Both the position numbers and the translations under genes were made by a program. The notes below the pieces were generated by a model. The model saw only the letters and a program-made list of their open reading frames with translations, had not been told where the DNA came from and made no database searches. A stretch of 12,308 bases of DNA from Bacillota bacterium (GTDB taxonomy: Bacteria; Bacillota; Clostridia; Peptostreptococcales; Anaerovoracaceae): NCBI GenBank assembly GCA_016302925.1, contig JAEDMR010000044.1:1-12308 (forward strand), written 5' to 3'. Below, in pieces: positions 12,057 through 12,308 of this stretch. Position 1 is the first letter of the stretch. Every line of letters begins with the position of its first letter.

Positions 12057-12308
12057 ATGGCAGTAAAAGACAAACTGGACCAGAGGAAATGTATCGAAAC
12101 GGTATGGGGGAAACTGATTCCGGAAAAAGAAGGATATAACTTCGGTGTACGGCATATCGCCGGCTTCAGCTCCAATATTTTTCAGCTGATGCGGATTCTG
12201 GAGCCGGATTTCGACAAGAGAACCAGCGCCATCTGTGAAGTGGCATATATGTTTAATATGTCCGCCTGCAGCGATGACGACGCCAACGGTGACGTGGCTG
12301 ACAGCACA
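12057..12308 (+). CDS. unrecognised protein, N-terminal 84 residues, truncated by window end
   Basis: ATG at 12057 follows AAAGGAGGGA at a good distance. The frame stays open to the window edge. The visible part begins MAVKDKLDQRKCIETVWGKL and contains HIAGFSSNIFQLMRILEPDF and a Cys/Met-rich stretch CEVAYMFNMSACSDDDA. No signal peptide or membrane segment is seen in this part. I do not recognise the family. Divergent placement from a PucR-type regulator suggests it may be that regulator's target. Confidence 0.75.
   Translation, partial: MAVKDKLDQRKCIETVWGKLIPEKEGYNFGVRHIAGFSSNIFQLMRILEPDFDKRTSAICEVAYMFNMSACSDDDANGDVADST

Noticed and set aside
1..12308. CRISPR array, tRNA, rRNA or insertion sequence
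   Set aside because: I saw no regularly spaced repeats, no cloverleaf-type sequence and no transposase-like protein anywhere in the window.

Overview
The window looks like a chromosomal segment from an anaerobic, moderate-GC member of the Clostridia (Bacillota). The signs are a CIRCE heat-shock operator, a ferredoxin-like protein next to a Crp/Fnr-type regulator and a NimA-like flavoprotein, strong GGAGG ribosome sites, sigma-A type promoters and a CdaR/PucR-type regulator. I cannot name the genus from the sequence.

Layout, left to right. (1) 92-355: a small unrecognised protein, convergent with (2) a minus-strand pair, a NimA/pyridoxamine-phosphate-oxidase-like protein (1163-1660) followed 4 bp later by a Cys-rich Fe-S protein (394-1158). 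A Crp/Fnr-type regulator (1750-2409) is divergent from that pair. (3) 2479-5100: an ECF sigma factor, an overlapping membrane-anchored probable anti-sigma factor, and a secreted protein with an InlB-type B-repeat and a C-terminal FnIII-like domain. A candidate ECF-type promoter precedes the set. (4) 5101-5728: a non-coding stretch with a decayed regulator C-terminus on the minus strand, a large hairpin, and a CIRCE element that contains the -35 box of a near-consensus promoter.

(5) 5729-8177 is the most unusual part, a compact chaperone cluster. It has a small heat-shock protein (Hsp20), a divergent GroEL-like chaperonin of only 484 residues, and a 144-residue protein that matches the C-terminal chaperone domain of trigger factor on its own. 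The GroEL-like protein has intact ATPase motifs but has lost about 60 residues of the apical domain and the Gly-Met tail, and has an insertion in the equatorial stem-loop. It overlaps the trigger-factor-like gene by ATGA. No GroES gene is present. An SDR oxidoreductase pseudogene with an internal deletion follows (8198-8798).

(6) 8938-10436: a two-gene AbiEi/AbiEii type IV toxin-antitoxin cassette with its own promoter and a 9-bp inverted repeat around the -10 box and ribosome site. (7) 10608-10823: a small helical protein, sharing a bidirectional terminator with (8) a PucR/CdaR-type regulator on the minus strand (10907-11866). (9) A truncated unrecognised gene, divergent from that regulator, runs off the right edge (12057-12308).

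The chaperone genes could form a heat-inducible holding/folding module: Hsp20 as holdase, the shortened chaperonin as an ATP-driven ring or partial ring that may not use GroES, and the free trigger-factor domain as a soluble client binder. That joint function is inference. The domain assignments, the ATGA coupling and the CIRCE element are read from sequence.
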